Positions 26,062 to 34,390 of a stretch of 64,000 nucleotides of DNA are shown here, piece after piece. The stretch comes from Thioclava indica (GTDB lineage Bacteria > Pseudomonadota > Alphaproteobacteria > Rhodobacterales > Rhodobacteraceae). The position numbers and the translations under genes are program-made. Position 1 is the stretch's first letter, and the number at the start of each line of letters is the position of its first letter. The notes beneath the pieces were generated by a model. It searched no databases and was not told the DNA's origin. It saw nothing but the letters and a program-made list of their open reading frames with translations. The stretch spans positions 1-64,000 of the forward strand of contig NZ_AUNB01000040.1 of NCBI RefSeq assembly GCF_000714545.1. The letters are read 5' to 3'.

Positions 26062-27615
26062 ATGAAACCGATCCGGCTGGTGCGCGGCTTCCTTACGGTG
26101 GGCGGCTGGACGATGGCAAGCCGCGTGCTGGGATTTGCGCGCGACATGATGATCGCGGCCTATCTGGGTGCCGGGCCCGTGGCAGAGGCGTTCCTGGTCG
26201 CGTTCTCTCTGCCCAATCTGTTTCGCCGCTTCTTTGCCGAGGGCGCGTTCAACACCGCCTTCATCCCGATCTTCTCGAAGAAACTTGAGGGCGGCGAGGA
26301 TGCCCAAGGCTTCGCGCGTGAGGCAATGGGCGGGCTGATCACCGTTCTGATCGCGCTGAGTGTGGTTGCGATTGCCGCGATGCCGTGGCTGGTGCTGGCG
26401 ATGGCGTCGGGGTTCGCCGCGGATGAGCGCTTTGCAATTGCGACCCAATATGGTCGCATCGCTTTCCCTTATATCCTGTTTATCTCGCTCGGCGCGCTCC
26501 TGTCGGGCGTGCTCAACGCCGCAGGCCATTTCGCCGCCGCCGCCGCCGCGCCTGTCTTGCTGAACGTGACTTTCGTTGCAGCAATGGTGCTGGCCGACCA
26601 CTTTGGCTGGCCAATCGGACCTGCGCTGGCTTGGGCCGTTCCCCTTGCGGGCATCGCGCAACTGACGCTGGTCTGGATCGCGGCGTGGCGGGCCGGGTTC
26701 AAGATCGTGCCCGCCCGCCCCCGCCTCAGCCCCGACATGAAGCGCCTGATCCGCATCGCAATTCCTGCGATGCTGGCAGGCGGCGTGGTGCAGATCAACC
26801 TGCTGGTGGGGCGTCAGGTCGCCTCGCAATTTGACGGCGCAATTGCATGGCTGAACTACGCGGACCGGCTGTATCAACTGCCCCTCGGCGTGGTCGGGAT
26901 CGCGATTGGCGTGGTGCTGCTGCCCGATCTGTCGCGCCGCTTGCGCGCGGGCGATGTCGCGGGCGGGCGCTATTCCTTTTCGCGCGCCGGAGAGTTCGCG
27001 CTGCTGCTCACCATCGGCCCCGCGATTGCGCTGCTGGTGGCGGCGCTGCCCATCGTTTCGGTGCTGTTCGAGCGTGGCCGTTTCACCCACGCCGATAGTG
27101 TCGCGACCGCTTGGGCCGTGGCGATTTACGGCCTCGGCCTGCCCGCTTTCGTGCTGCAAAAAGTGCTGCAACCGCTCTATTTCTCGCGCGAGAATACCCG
27201 CACGCCGTTCAATTACGCGCTGGTGGCGATGGGCGTGAATGTGGTGATCGCGGTCGGGCTTGCGCCGTTCATCGGCTATCTCTCGGCGGCGGTGGGCACC
27301 ACGCTGGCGGGCTGGGCGATGGTGGGCCAACTCTGGCTTGGCGCGCGTTCAATGGGCGAAGCCGCGCGGTTCGACGCACGCTTCGCCCGCCGCGTGCCGC
27401 GCATCATCATATCGGCGGCCGTCATGGGCGCGCTGGTCTGGGCGATCTGCTGGGCGTTCCCAAGCGCCTTTAGCGCGCCGGGGCTACGCGGGCTGGCGAT
27501 GCTGGGCCTCGTGATCTTCGGGATGGCGGTCTATTTCGGCACGGCGATCGCCATCGGTGCCGTCAGCGCAGCCGATCTGCGCGGCGCAATGCGCAAAGGC
27601 AAAGACGGGATGTAA
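26062..27615 (+). CDS. murJ: lipid II flippase
   Basis: The 517-residue MATE-like membrane protein moves lipid II across the inner membrane for peptidoglycan synthesis. It has about 14 predicted transmembrane segments and the MviN/MurJ signature at its N-terminus, FLTVGGWTMASRVLGFARDMMIAAYLGAGPVAEAFLVAFSLPNLFRRFFAEGAFNTAFIPIF. Its ATG is one base behind the glnD stop, so an upstream in-frame start that overlaps glnD was rejected. The gene ends at a repeat hairpin shared with the convergent rhomboid-like gene. Confidence 0.96.
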   Translation: MKPIRLVRGFLTVGGWTMASRVLGFARDMMIAAYLGAGPVAEAFLVAFSLPNLFRRFFAEGAFNTAFIPIFSKKLEGGEDAQGFAREAMGGLITVLIALSVVAIAAMPWLVLAMASGFAADERFAIATQYGRIAFPYILFISLGALLSGVLNAAGHFAAAAAAPVLLNVTFVAAMVLADHFGWPIGPALAWAVPLAGIAQLTLVWIAAWRAGFKIVPARPRLSPDMKRLIRIAIPAMLAGGVVQINLLVGRQVASQFDGAIAWLNYADRLYQLPLGVVGIAIGVVLLPDLSRRLRAGDVAGGRYSFSRAGEFALLLTIGPAIALLVAALPIVSVLFERGRFTHADSVATAWAVAIYGLGLPAFVLQKVLQPLYFSRENTRTPFNYALVAMGVNVVIAVGLAPFIGYLSAAVGTTLAGWAMVGQLWLGARSMGEAARFDARFARRVPRIIISAAVMGALVWAICWAFPSAFSAPGLRGLAMLGLVIFGMAVYFGTAIAIGAVSAADLRGAMRKGKDGM

Positions 27616-27619
27616 CCCG

Positions 27620-27685
27620 CTTCCTCTTGATCGAAATATCCCGGGGTGAATTTGCAAAGCAAAGAGGGGCAGCGCCCCCTCTACC
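27620..27685. repeat. hairpin repeat, copy C
   Basis: Read on the minus strand, a GC hairpin built on GGGGGCGCTGCCCC is followed by CCCCGGGATATTT and GATCAAGAGGAAG (27620-27632 on the plus strand as its complement). The latter matches copy D at 43625-43645 in 20 of 21 positions. It fills the gap between convergent murJ and the rhomboid-like gene. Confidence 0.65.
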
Positions 27686-27696
27686 GCGCTTACATC

Positions 27697-28383
27697 CTAA
27701 CGCTTGCGCAGCCGTTGCAGCGCGCGCGTCATTCCCCCCGGCGCGACGAAAAAGCTCAACGTGAAACCAGACACAAAGCCCACCAGATCCGCGATCCAGT
27801 CAGGGCGTGCGCCAAACATCATCGCAAAGATCAACTGGATGCCCATCAGCGCCCCGATCAGCGAAAATGCCCGCATCTGGTTGGCGTTTTCCTGCCCCAG
27901 CCGCGTCCACAAGATCCACGTGAATGCGCCGATCAGCCCGTAATCGCCGGGATAGCCGCCATAAAGCCCGACCTCGGTGAACGGCAGCAGGCCATAGACC
28001 AGCGCGCCGATCACGCTGGAGCCCATAAACACCACCGCCACGGCGAGATTGGAGAACAACTCGCCCACCATCTTGCCCAGCGCCAGCAAAAACACGAGCA
28101 CAAAGATCGCCTGCGTCACGCTGGCATGCACGAACGGATAGGTGAACAACCGCAGCACCTGCTGGGGCGGATATTGCCCGGTGTCGATCATCGCGCGCAA
28201 CACCTGCGGCGAGAACGCAAATTTCTGCAACGCATCGAGTCGCCAGCCCGCGCCTGCCCCGCTTGCAATCAGCCCGGAACTGCCGAGCGCAAAGAACAAT
28301 TCCGTCGCGATGATCGGCAGCGCCAGCAGCCACACGACGGGCGGCAACGGGTTGATCGGGTGTTCATTATAGCCTTCGTGCAT
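27697..28383 (-). CDS. rhomboid-like membrane protein, probably lacking the catalytic His
   Basis: The 228-residue protein has about six hydrophobic helices and rhomboid-type layout. A first helix (VVWLLALPIIATELFFAL) is followed by LRLFTYPFVHASVTQAIFVLVFLLALGKMVGELF, then VFMGSSVIGALVYGLL with a GxSx-like motif, and a final helix DWIADLVGFVSGFTLSFFVAP. In active rhomboids the last motif has a His about where this protein has Asp (IADLVGF), so the Ser-His dyad looks incomplete. It may be a non-proteolytic rhomboid-like protein. The ATG at 28383 follows GGAG by 5 bases; the reading frame extends far upstream but that overlaps trpS and is not coding. Confidence 0.75.
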   Translation of the reverse strand: MHEGYNEHPINPLPPVVWLLALPIIATELFFALGSSGLIASGAGAGWRLDALQKFAFSPQVLRAMIDTGQYPPQQVLRLFTYPFVHASVTQAIFVLVFLLALGKMVGELFSNLAVAVVFMGSSVIGALVYGLLPFTEVGLYGGYPGDYGLIGAFTWILWTRLGQENANQMRAFSLIGALMGIQLIFAMMFGARPDWIADLVGFVSGFTLSFFVAPGGMTRALQRLRKR

Positions 28384-28500
28384 GTGCGCTCCGTTTGGGC
28401 GCGGGCTTGGTTGACGCCCCGCGCGCTTTAGCGATAAGCGAGCAGAGCGTGGATTTCCACCCCCGCGGGCTTCCACCCCCCGCATTCTCAGGAGCAGAAG

Positions 28501-29541
28501 ATGACCGAGACCGCCGCCCCCCTCAACGCCAATTTTAAACCCCGGGTCTTTTCCGGCATCCAGCCCTCGGGCGGGCTGACGCTGGGCAACTACCTTGGCG
28601 CGTTGAAACGCTTTGCACAGAAACAGGATGAGGGGATTGAGACGATCTATTGCCTCGTCGATCTGCACGCGATCACGGTCTGGCAAGACCCCGAGGCGCT
28701 GCGCCGCCAGACCCGAGAGGCGGCAGCGGCCTTTATCGCCTCGGGCGTCGATCCGGCGCGCTCGATCCTGTTTAATCAAAGTCAGGTTTCGGCCCATGCC
28801 GAACTGGCTTGGGCGCTCAATTGTGTGGCGCGGCTCGGCTGGATGAACCGGATGACCCAGTTCAAGGACAAGGCGGGCAAAAACGCCGAGAAAGCCTCGC
28901 TTGGCCTTTACGCCTACCCCGCGCTGATGGCGGCGGATATTCTGGTCTATCACGCAACGATGGTGCCCGTGGGCGAAGATCAGAAACAGCATGTGGAGTT
29001 GACGCGCGATATCGCCGCCAAGTTCAACCATGACTTCAAGGTAGATTTCTTCCCCGCCCCCGAGCCGCTGATCGAGGGCACGGCCACCCGCGTCATGAGC
29101 TTGCGCGATGGCACGAAGAAAATGTCGAAATCGGACCCCTCTGATGCGAGCCGGATCAACCTGACCGATGATGCCGACACGATCGCCAAGAAGATCCGCA
29201 AAGCGACCACCGACCCGGCGGAACTTCCAGGTGAGATAGAGGGGCTCAAGGACCGCCCCGAGGCGCGCAATCTGGTTAATATCTACGCTGCTCTGGCCGA
29301 TATGACCCCGGCGCAGGTACTGGGCGAATATGGTGGCAAAGGGTTTGGCACCTTCAAACCCGCGCTGGCCGATCTGGCGGTGGAAAAACTCAGCCCGATC
29401 AGCACCGAAATGGCCCGCCTGATGGCAGACCCGACCGAGATCGACCAGATCCTTGGCCAAGGCGCGGACAAAGCCGATGCTATCGCGCGCCCGATCCTTG
29501 CGCAGACCTATGACATCATGGGCATGGTGCGCTCGCGCTGA
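28501..29541 (+). CDS. trpS: tryptophanyl-tRNA synthetase
   Basis: The 346-residue class Ic synthetase charges tRNA-Trp. The HIGH-like motif appears in [20 protein letters not shown] (about residues 19-38). The amino-acid pocket is in [30 protein letters not shown] is the family signature, and [14 protein letters not shown] carries KMSKS (about residue 203). The start has AGGAGCAGAAG directly upstream. It stands alone on the plus strand. Confidence 0.97.
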   Translation: MTETAAPLNANFKPRVFSGIQPSGGLTLGNYLGALKRFAQKQDEGIETIYCLVDLHAITVWQDPEALRRQTREAAAAFIASGVDPARSILFNQSQVSAHAELAWALNCVARLGWMNRMTQFKDKAGKNAEKASLGLYAYPALMAADILVYHATMVPVGEDQKQHVELTRDIAAKFNHDFKVDFFPAPEPLIEGTATRVMSLRDGTKKMSKSDPSDASRINLTDDADTIAKKIRKATTDPAELPGEIEGLKDRPEARNLVNIYAALADMTPAQVLGEYGGKGFGTFKPALADLAVEKLSPISTEMARLMADPTEIDQILGQGADKADAIARPILAQTYDIMGMVRSR

Positions 29542-29551
29542 ACCGAGCTAC

Positions 29552-29572
29552 GGGGGGCACAAGTTGCCCCCC
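29552..29572. terminator. hairpin between convergent trpS and the RpiR-type regulator gene
   Basis: GGGGGGCA (29552-29559) pairs with TGCCCCCC (29565-29572) around a 5-base loop. The downstream T-run is weak on the plus strand. The right arm touches the regulator gene's stop codon. Confidence 0.6.
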
Positions 29573-30444
29573 TACTTTCCCCGCCGGAAAAACCGTGCGC
29601 GATCATAGAGCGATTCCAGCCGCTTCATGCGCGTTTCGGTCTGCTCCCATGTCAGCGATTGCACCGCCGCCATCAGCGTTTCGACCAATACCTGCAACGC
29701 GACCGTGCTGTCCCACGCGCTTGGAACCTCGATCTGGGCAGAAAAGCGATAGCGCGCATGGGCGGCGGCAGGGCTGACCCAAGGGTCGGTCATCAACACC
29801 ACCTCGGCCCCCTGCTCTGCCGCCATTTCCACCAGTTGCAGCACGTTGTTTTCATAACGGCGGATGTCGAACACCAACAGCACATCGCCCGCTTGCATCT
29901 CTAGCATCGCGGGCGGCCACGCGTTTGACACCGGCTCGAGCAATTCCACACCGGGGCGGATCACCTTCATATGGGTGGTGAAATACTGCGCAATCGGCAG
30001 GGTGATACGCCCGCCCGTGGCAAAAATCCGGCGCGCGGGATCAGCCAGCAACGCGGCGGCAGCATCAAATTGCGCGTGATCAATCTGCGCCAATGTCGCC
30101 TGCAAATTGCCCAGCACCGCATCGGCAAAGCGGTTCAGGATATGGGTTTCGGGCACGGCCTCGGCCCAGCGGTCATGCTTGGCAAGCGGCGAGACAAGAC
30201 GCGCCTCCAGCTCGTCGCGCACCGCCTGTTGCAGCCCCGGATAGCCGCCAAACCCCATCTTCTGCGCCAGCCGCACCACCGTGGGTGACGACACCTCCGC
30301 CGCCTTCGCCAGCGCCGTCACAGACCCCAGCAGCGCCACCGGATAATGGCGCAGGATATGGCTGGCAAGCTGGCGCTCGGCACGGGTCATGCCCTCGATC
30401 GCGCCCGCGATCTGGTCTTCGATGTTTTTCACGGCTGCTGCCAA
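29572..30444 (-). CDS. MurR/RpiR-family transcriptional regulator
   Basis: The 290-residue product has an N-terminal RpiR helix-turn-helix (IEDQIAGAIEGMTRAERQLASHIL, ALAKAAEVSSPTVVRLAQKMGFGGYPGLQQAVRDEL) and a C-terminal SIS domain (about residues 125-265, RIFATGGRITLPIAQYFTTHM, AGDVLLVFDIRRYENNVLQLVEMAAEQGAEVVLMTD). SIS domains usually bind phosphosugars, but in this family they sense varied ligands. The probable start is a TTG at 30444 behind AAGGAG; longer readings lack a ribosome site. It is divergent from the catabolic operon beginning at 30585 and is its likely local regulator, with a candidate operator at 30486-30502. Confidence 0.82.
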   Translation of the reverse strand: MAAAVKNIEDQIAGAIEGMTRAERQLASHILRHYPVALLGSVTALAKAAEVSSPTVVRLAQKMGFGGYPGLQQAVRDELEARLVSPLAKHDRWAEAVPETHILNRFADAVLGNLQATLAQIDHAQFDAAAALLADPARRIFATGGRITLPIAQYFTTHMKVIRPGVELLEPVSNAWPPAMLEMQAGDVLLVFDIRRYENNVLQLVEMAAEQGAEVVLMTDPWVSPAAAHARYRFSAQIEVPSAWDSTVALQVLVETLMAAVQSLTWEQTETRMKRLESLYDRARFFRRGK

Positions 30445-30485
30445 AATGAGCACTCCTTTGCGAAGGCTGTGCGAACAGATCGTAA

Positions 30486-30502
30486 CAGAAAACGAATTTC
30501 TG
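30486..30502. promoter_or_regulatory. candidate operator of the RpiR-type regulator
   Basis: A perfect inverted repeat, CAGAAA-ACGAA-TTTCTG, lies in the shared 140-base control region, 42 bases in front of the regulator start and 9 bases before a TTGACA hexamer (30511-30516) that faces the operon. No good -10 box follows the TTGACA at 17 bases. Assignment to this regulator is inference from position and symmetry. Confidence 0.4.
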
Positions 30503-30584
30503 AAAACATCTTGACATAAATACCCCTCCGAGGCGAGCCTGATTGCAACTTGCAACGAGAATCGTCTTGGGAGAGCGCGGGGCA

Positions 30585-31349
30585 ATGGGGCAGACACCGA
30601 TCCAGATTGAGGGAGAGGCGCGCGGCGGCGCGTGCGTTTTGGTCTGCGAACATGCCTCGAATGCGATGCCTGAACCATGGGGCGATTTGGGTCTGAGCGA
30701 CGCCCAGCGTGCCGCCCATATCGCGTGGGATCCCGGCGCTTTGGGCTTGGCGCGCGCACTGGCAGAGCGTCTTGATGCGCCCCTCGCGGCGGCCTGCCAA
30801 TCGCGGCTGATCTATGATCTCAACCGCCCGCCGCACCATTCAGGCGCGATGCCCGCGCGATCTGAAACGACCGACATTCCGGGCAACCAAAGCCTGACCG
30901 CACAAGACAAGCTGGCACGCACCGAGGCGCTATATCTGCCCTTTCATGCGCAATTGCGCGCCCTGATTGCGCGCAGGCTGGCGCGCGGGACGGTGCCCGT
31001 GCTGATCACGATCCATTCCTTTACGCCCATCTATTTCGGCCAGCCGCGCGCGGTCGAACTGGGGATAATCCACGATGCCGACGCAACGCTGGCCCGCGCG
31101 GTACTGCAACACGCGCAGTCGCAGACCGATCTGGATGCGCGCCTCAACGATCCTTACTCAGCCGCTGATGGCGTCACCCATACGCTCGCGCTGCAAGCTA
31201 CGCCGATGGGCCTGCCCCATGTCATGCTGGAATTGCGCAATGATCTGATCGCGGATGAGGACGCGCAACAGGCGATGGCCGAAACCCTCACTCCGGTTTT
31301 GCAAAACGCAATGGCGCAAATCGCCCAAACCAAGGGGGAGGTCGTCTGA
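30585..31349 (+). CDS. N-formylglutamate amidohydrolase-family enzyme
   Basis: The 254-residue product belongs to the N-formylglutamate amidohydrolase (HutG-type) family of zinc hydrolases. Visible family segments are VLVCEHASNAMPEPWG near the start with the first metal-region His, HIAWDPGALGLARALAERLDAPL, SRLIYDLNRP, PVLITIHSFTPIYFG and LPHVMLELRNDLI. Histidine-degradation genes are absent nearby, so a role in histidine breakdown is unlikely; being the first gene of a TRAP/ligase/oxidation operon, it may hydrolyse another N-acyl or gamma-glutamyl amide. ATG 30585 with GGGAG upstream is preferred to an earlier in-frame start at 30543. Its stop overlaps the next start by one base (TGATG). Confidence 0.85.
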   Translation: MGQTPIQIEGEARGGACVLVCEHASNAMPEPWGDLGLSDAQRAAHIAWDPGALGLARALAERLDAPLAAACQSRLIYDLNRPPHHSGAMPARSETTDIPGNQSLTAQDKLARTEALYLPFHAQLRALIARRLARGTVPVLITIHSFTPIYFGQPRAVELGIIHDADATLARAVLQHAQSQTDLDARLNDPYSAADGVTHTLALQATPMGLPHVMLELRNDLIADEDAQQAMAETLTPVLQNAMAQIAQTKGEVV

Positions 31350-31855
31350 TGCCTGCATGGATCTGCAGCTACGTCCGTTTTGTCGAGGCGCTGAACCGCC
31401 GCCTCGGGAAAATCGCGATGTATCTGCTGTATGTGATCATGGCGATCATGCTGTATTCGTCGATCACCAAGATCGCCCATATCCCCGCCCTTTGGACGCT
31501 GGAAATGGCGCAGTTCACGTTGGTCGCCTATTACATGCTGGGCGCGCCGTGGACCCTGCAGGGCGACAGCAATGTGCGCATGGACCTGTTTTACGCGCGT
31601 TTCTCCAAGAAAGGTCAGGCGTGGTGGGATGCGTTCACCGTGTTTGCGCTGATGTTCTACCTTGGGATCATGGTCTATTCGGCGTTCGATTCCACCGTCT
31701 ATGCCTTTGAATATGGCGAGCGAAACCCAAGCGCGTGGCGCCCCTACATGTGGCCGATCAAGACCATTATCACCGCCGGGTTCTTTCTGATGTTCCTGCA
31801 AGCCACCGTTCTTTTGATCCGCGATATCGCGACGATCCGCGGAGAGGAGATCTGA
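31349..31855 (+). CDS. TRAP transporter small permease (DctQ family)
   Basis: The 168-residue protein has four predicted membrane helices (IAMYLLYVIMAIMLYSSI, FTLVAYYMLGAPWTLQ, AFTVFALMFYLGIMVYSAF, IITAGFFLMFLQATVLLI) and the DctQ-like core GAPWTLQGDSNVRMDLFYARFS. With the large permease and the binding protein it forms a sodium-driven uptake system for a carboxylated solute. Start and stop overlap both neighbours by one base, giving strict translational coupling. Confidence 0.9.
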   Translation: MPAWICSYVRFVEALNRRLGKIAMYLLYVIMAIMLYSSITKIAHIPALWTLEMAQFTLVAYYMLGAPWTLQGDSNVRMDLFYARFSKKGQAWWDAFTVFALMFYLGIMVYSAFDSTVYAFEYGERNPSAWRPYMWPIKTIITAGFFLMFLQATVLLIRDIATIRGEEI

Positions 31856-33180
31856 TGGATCACAACACCATCGCGCTTTTGATGTTTTCAACGATGCTGC
31901 TGATGATGATCACCGGCCAGCGCGTGTTTGGCGCCATCGGCTTTGTCGCTGTGGTTGCCGCCTTTGCCCTTTGGGGGCCGGGAGGCACGCAGATGGGCTT
32001 TGGCTCGGTGATGAAGCTGATGAAATGGACGCCGCTGCTGACGCTGCCGATGTTCGTTTACATGGGCTATGTCATGAGCGAAAGCCGCCTCGCCGAAGAC
32101 CTGTATAAGATGTTTCACGTCTGGTTTGGCCCGCTACCGGGGGGGCTGGCAATTGGCACGATCATGCTGATGGTGATGATCTCGGTGATGAACGGGCTGT
32201 CGGTCGCGGGCATGGCGATTGGCGCGACCATTGCGCTGCCCGAACTGCTGCGGCGCAACTATGACAAGCTGATGATTTCGGGTGTTATTCAGGCCGGATC
32301 CAGCCTTGGCATCCTGATCCCGCCCTCGGTCGTGCTGGTGCTGTTCTCGCTGATTGCGCGCCAGCCGGTGTCGGAATTGTGGCTGGCGGGTGCAATTCCG
32401 GGGCTGCTGATGGCGACGCTGTTCGTGATCTATATTGTGATCCGCTGCCGGTTGAATCCCAGCCTAGCCCCGGCGATGGATGCCGAAGAACGTGCCGCCA
32501 TCACGATGCGCGAAAAGCTGCGGCTGCTGCGGGCGGGCCTGCTGCCGGTGTTCATTTTCGTAGCGATGATGGTACCGTTCCTGAAGGGCTGGGCAAGCCT
32601 GACCGAGGCGTCCGTGATCGGCGCATTGGCCGCCGTGTTCGCCGCAGTCATCAAGCGCCGCTTCACGTGGCAGGTGTTTCAAACCACCACGCGCCAGACG
32701 ATGCAGATCACCGTGATGTTCATGCTTATCATCACTGCGGCGCTGTCGTTCGGCGCGGTGTTTGACGGGCTGGGCGCGGGGCGCGCAATCGAGGATTTCT
32801 TCACCGAAGGCTTGGGCCTTGGCCCGTGGCAGATCCTGATCCTGATGCAGCTTAGCTTTCTGGTGATGGGGATGTTTCTGGATGACACCGCGATGCTGGT
32901 GATCGTCGCGCCCGTCTATGTCAGCCTTGCGCGTCACCTCGGCTTTGATCTGATCTGGTATGGTATCCTTTATACGATCACCTGCCAGATCGCCTATCTG
33001 ACCCCGCCCTTCGGCTATAACCTGTTCCTGATGAAGGCGATGGCACCGCCCGAATTCACCCTGCCGGTGATTTACCGCTCGGTCTTTCCGTTCGTGGGGG
33101 TGATGCTGCTGACGCTGATCCTCGTGATGCTCTTTCCGCAACTGGCGCTGTGGCTGCCGCATGCGGTTCTTGGACGATAA
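31855..33180 (+). CDS. TRAP transporter large permease (DctM family)
   Basis: This 441-residue inner-membrane protein is the transport subunit of the TRAP system, with about 12 predicted helices. Diagnostic text includes MFVYMGYVMSESRLAEDLYKMFHVWFGPLPGGLAIGTIMLMVMISVMNGLSVAG, SGVIQAGSSLGILIPPSVVLVLF and MFLDDTAMLVIVAPVYVSLARHLGFDLIWYGILYTITCQIAYLTPPFGYNLFLMKAMAP. The start was set at the ATG that overlaps the dctQ stop (TGATG). The usual order Q-M-P is kept, the binding-protein gene following after a 48-base gap. Confidence 0.93.
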   Translation: MDHNTIALLMFSTMLLMMITGQRVFGAIGFVAVVAAFALWGPGGTQMGFGSVMKLMKWTPLLTLPMFVYMGYVMSESRLAEDLYKMFHVWFGPLPGGLAIGTIMLMVMISVMNGLSVAGMAIGATIALPELLRRNYDKLMISGVIQAGSSLGILIPPSVVLVLFSLIARQPVSELWLAGAIPGLLMATLFVIYIVIRCRLNPSLAPAMDAEERAAITMREKLRLLRAGLLPVFIFVAMMVPFLKGWASLTEASVIGALAAVFAAVIKRRFTWQVFQTTTRQTMQITVMFMLIITAALSFGAVFDGLGAGRAIEDFFTEGLGLGPWQILILMQLSFLVMGMFLDDTAMLVIVAPVYVSLARHLGFDLIWYGILYTITCQIAYLTPPFGYNLFLMKAMAPPEFTLPVIYRSVFPFVGVMLLTLILVMLFPQLALWLPHAVLGR

Positions 33181-33228
33181 CCAGAGCCCGGAGCAACCGG
33201 GCCTTGTAACCAGCAAGGAGTGAAAGTG

Positions 33229-34266
33229 ATGACAACCAGAAGAAAGTTTCTTACCACCGGCGCGGTGGGTGCGGCAGCGGCCGGGCTGGCCGCCCCCGCC
33301 CTCGCGCAAACCAAGCCGATCAAATGGCGGATGCAGACCTATGCCGGGCCTGCACTGGCTGAACAGGTCATCGATAACAGCATCAAGACCTTCAACGAGA
33401 TCGCCGATGGCGAGATGGAGATCGAGCTGTATTACGCCGACCAGCTTGTGCCCACGTCCGAGCTGTTCCGCGCCATGCAAGCCGGCACGATCGACGCGGT
33501 GCAGTCCGATGATGACAGCATGGCCTCGCCCACCGAAGTCACGGTGTTTGGCGGCTATTTCCCGTTCGGGCTGCGCTATTCGCTGGATGTGCCGACGCTG
33601 TTCAACGAATGGGGTCTCAACGAGATCTGGGACGAGCAATATTCGGCTGTCGGCGTGAAACACATCTCGGCAGGCTCGTGGGATCCGTGCAACTTCGCAA
33701 TGAAAGAGCCGGTGAACGCGCTGGCGGACCTGAAAGGCAAGCGGGTGTTCACCTTCCCGACCGCCGGGCGCTTCCTTGCGCAATTCGGCGTCGTCCCCGT
33801 CACCATCCCGTGGGAAGATGTCGAAGTCGCACTGCAGACCGGAGAGCTGGACGGCGTCGCGTGGTCGGGCATCACCGAGGATTACACCTCGGGCTGGGGT
33901 AAGAACGCGCCCTATTTCCTGACCAACAACATCTCGGGCGCGTGGATCGGGCATTTCTTTGCCAATATGGAGCGCTGGAACGCGGTGCCGCCCAAGCTGC
34001 AAACACTGATGAAAACCTGCTTTGATCAGTCCCATTACCACCGCCAATACTGGTATTGGGCCGGCGAGGCCAAGCTGCGTGTGGACGGCACCGAAATGCA
34101 GCTTACCACGATTCCCGATGCGGAATGGAAACAGGTCGAAGATGCCGCCCATGTGTTCTGGGATGAAATCGCCGCCGAAAGCCCGCTCAAGGCCAAGGTC
34201 GTTGATATCTTTAAGAAATACAACGACACGATGGGCAAGGCAGGCCCGCCCTACCGTTATGGCTAA
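33229..34266 (+). CDS. TRAP transporter substrate-binding protein (DctP family, Tat signal)
   Basis: The 345-residue periplasmic receptor starts with a twin-arginine signal, TTRRKFLTTGAVGAAAAGLAAPALA, so it is probably folded before export. The mature domain has the DctP-type pattern KWRMQTYAGPALAEQVIDNSIKTFNEI, the LFRAMQAGTIDAVQ segment and the substrate-contact stretch LKGKRVFTFPTAGRFLAQFG, then ALQTGELDGVAWSG. The length and Tat signal are like those of the TakP-type 2-oxoacid receptors, but the residues that set ligand choice cannot be read with certainty. ATG 33229 has AAGGAG 8 bases upstream. A hairpin follows the gene, which would favour extra copies of this subunit. Confidence 0.9.
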   Translation: MTTRRKFLTTGAVGAAAAGLAAPALAQTKPIKWRMQTYAGPALAEQVIDNSIKTFNEIADGEMEIELYYADQLVPTSELFRAMQAGTIDAVQSDDDSMASPTEVTVFGGYFPFGLRYSLDVPTLFNEWGLNEIWDEQYSAVGVKHISAGSWDPCNFAMKEPVNALADLKGKRVFTFPTAGRFLAQFGVVPVTIPWEDVEVALQTGELDGVAWSGITEDYTSGWGKNAPYFLTNNISGAWIGHFFANMERWNAVPPKLQTLMKTCFDQSHYHRQYWYWAGEAKLRVDGTEMQLTTIPDAEWKQVEDAAHVFWDEIAAESPLKAKVVDIFKKYNDTMGKAGPPYRYG

Positions 34267-34277
34267 GTAACACCCGG

Positions 34278-34310
34278 GGGCGCGTCGGGGGGAATTTCCT
34301 CGGCGCGCCC
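34278..34310 (+). terminator. partial terminator/attenuator behind dctP
   Basis: GGGCGCG (34278-34284) can pair with CGCGCCC (34304-34310), with inner pairing of GGGGGGAA to TTTCCTC, followed by TCTTTCCCC. It lies in the 124-base gap between dctP and the ligase gene. The weak U-tract suggests attenuation rather than full termination. Confidence 0.5.
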
Positions 34311-34390
34311 TCTTTCCCCTACGCAGGCCCTTGCCGAGCGCGCCGCCGCGCGGCACTGTCGCGCAGCCTGCTGACCACCCGGAGGATTCC

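Noticed and set aside
30585-31349. Histidine utilisation role (hutG) for the amidohydrolase
   Set aside because: No hutH, hutU, hutI or hutF gene is near, and the gene is locked in an operon with TRAP and amine-type enzymes.
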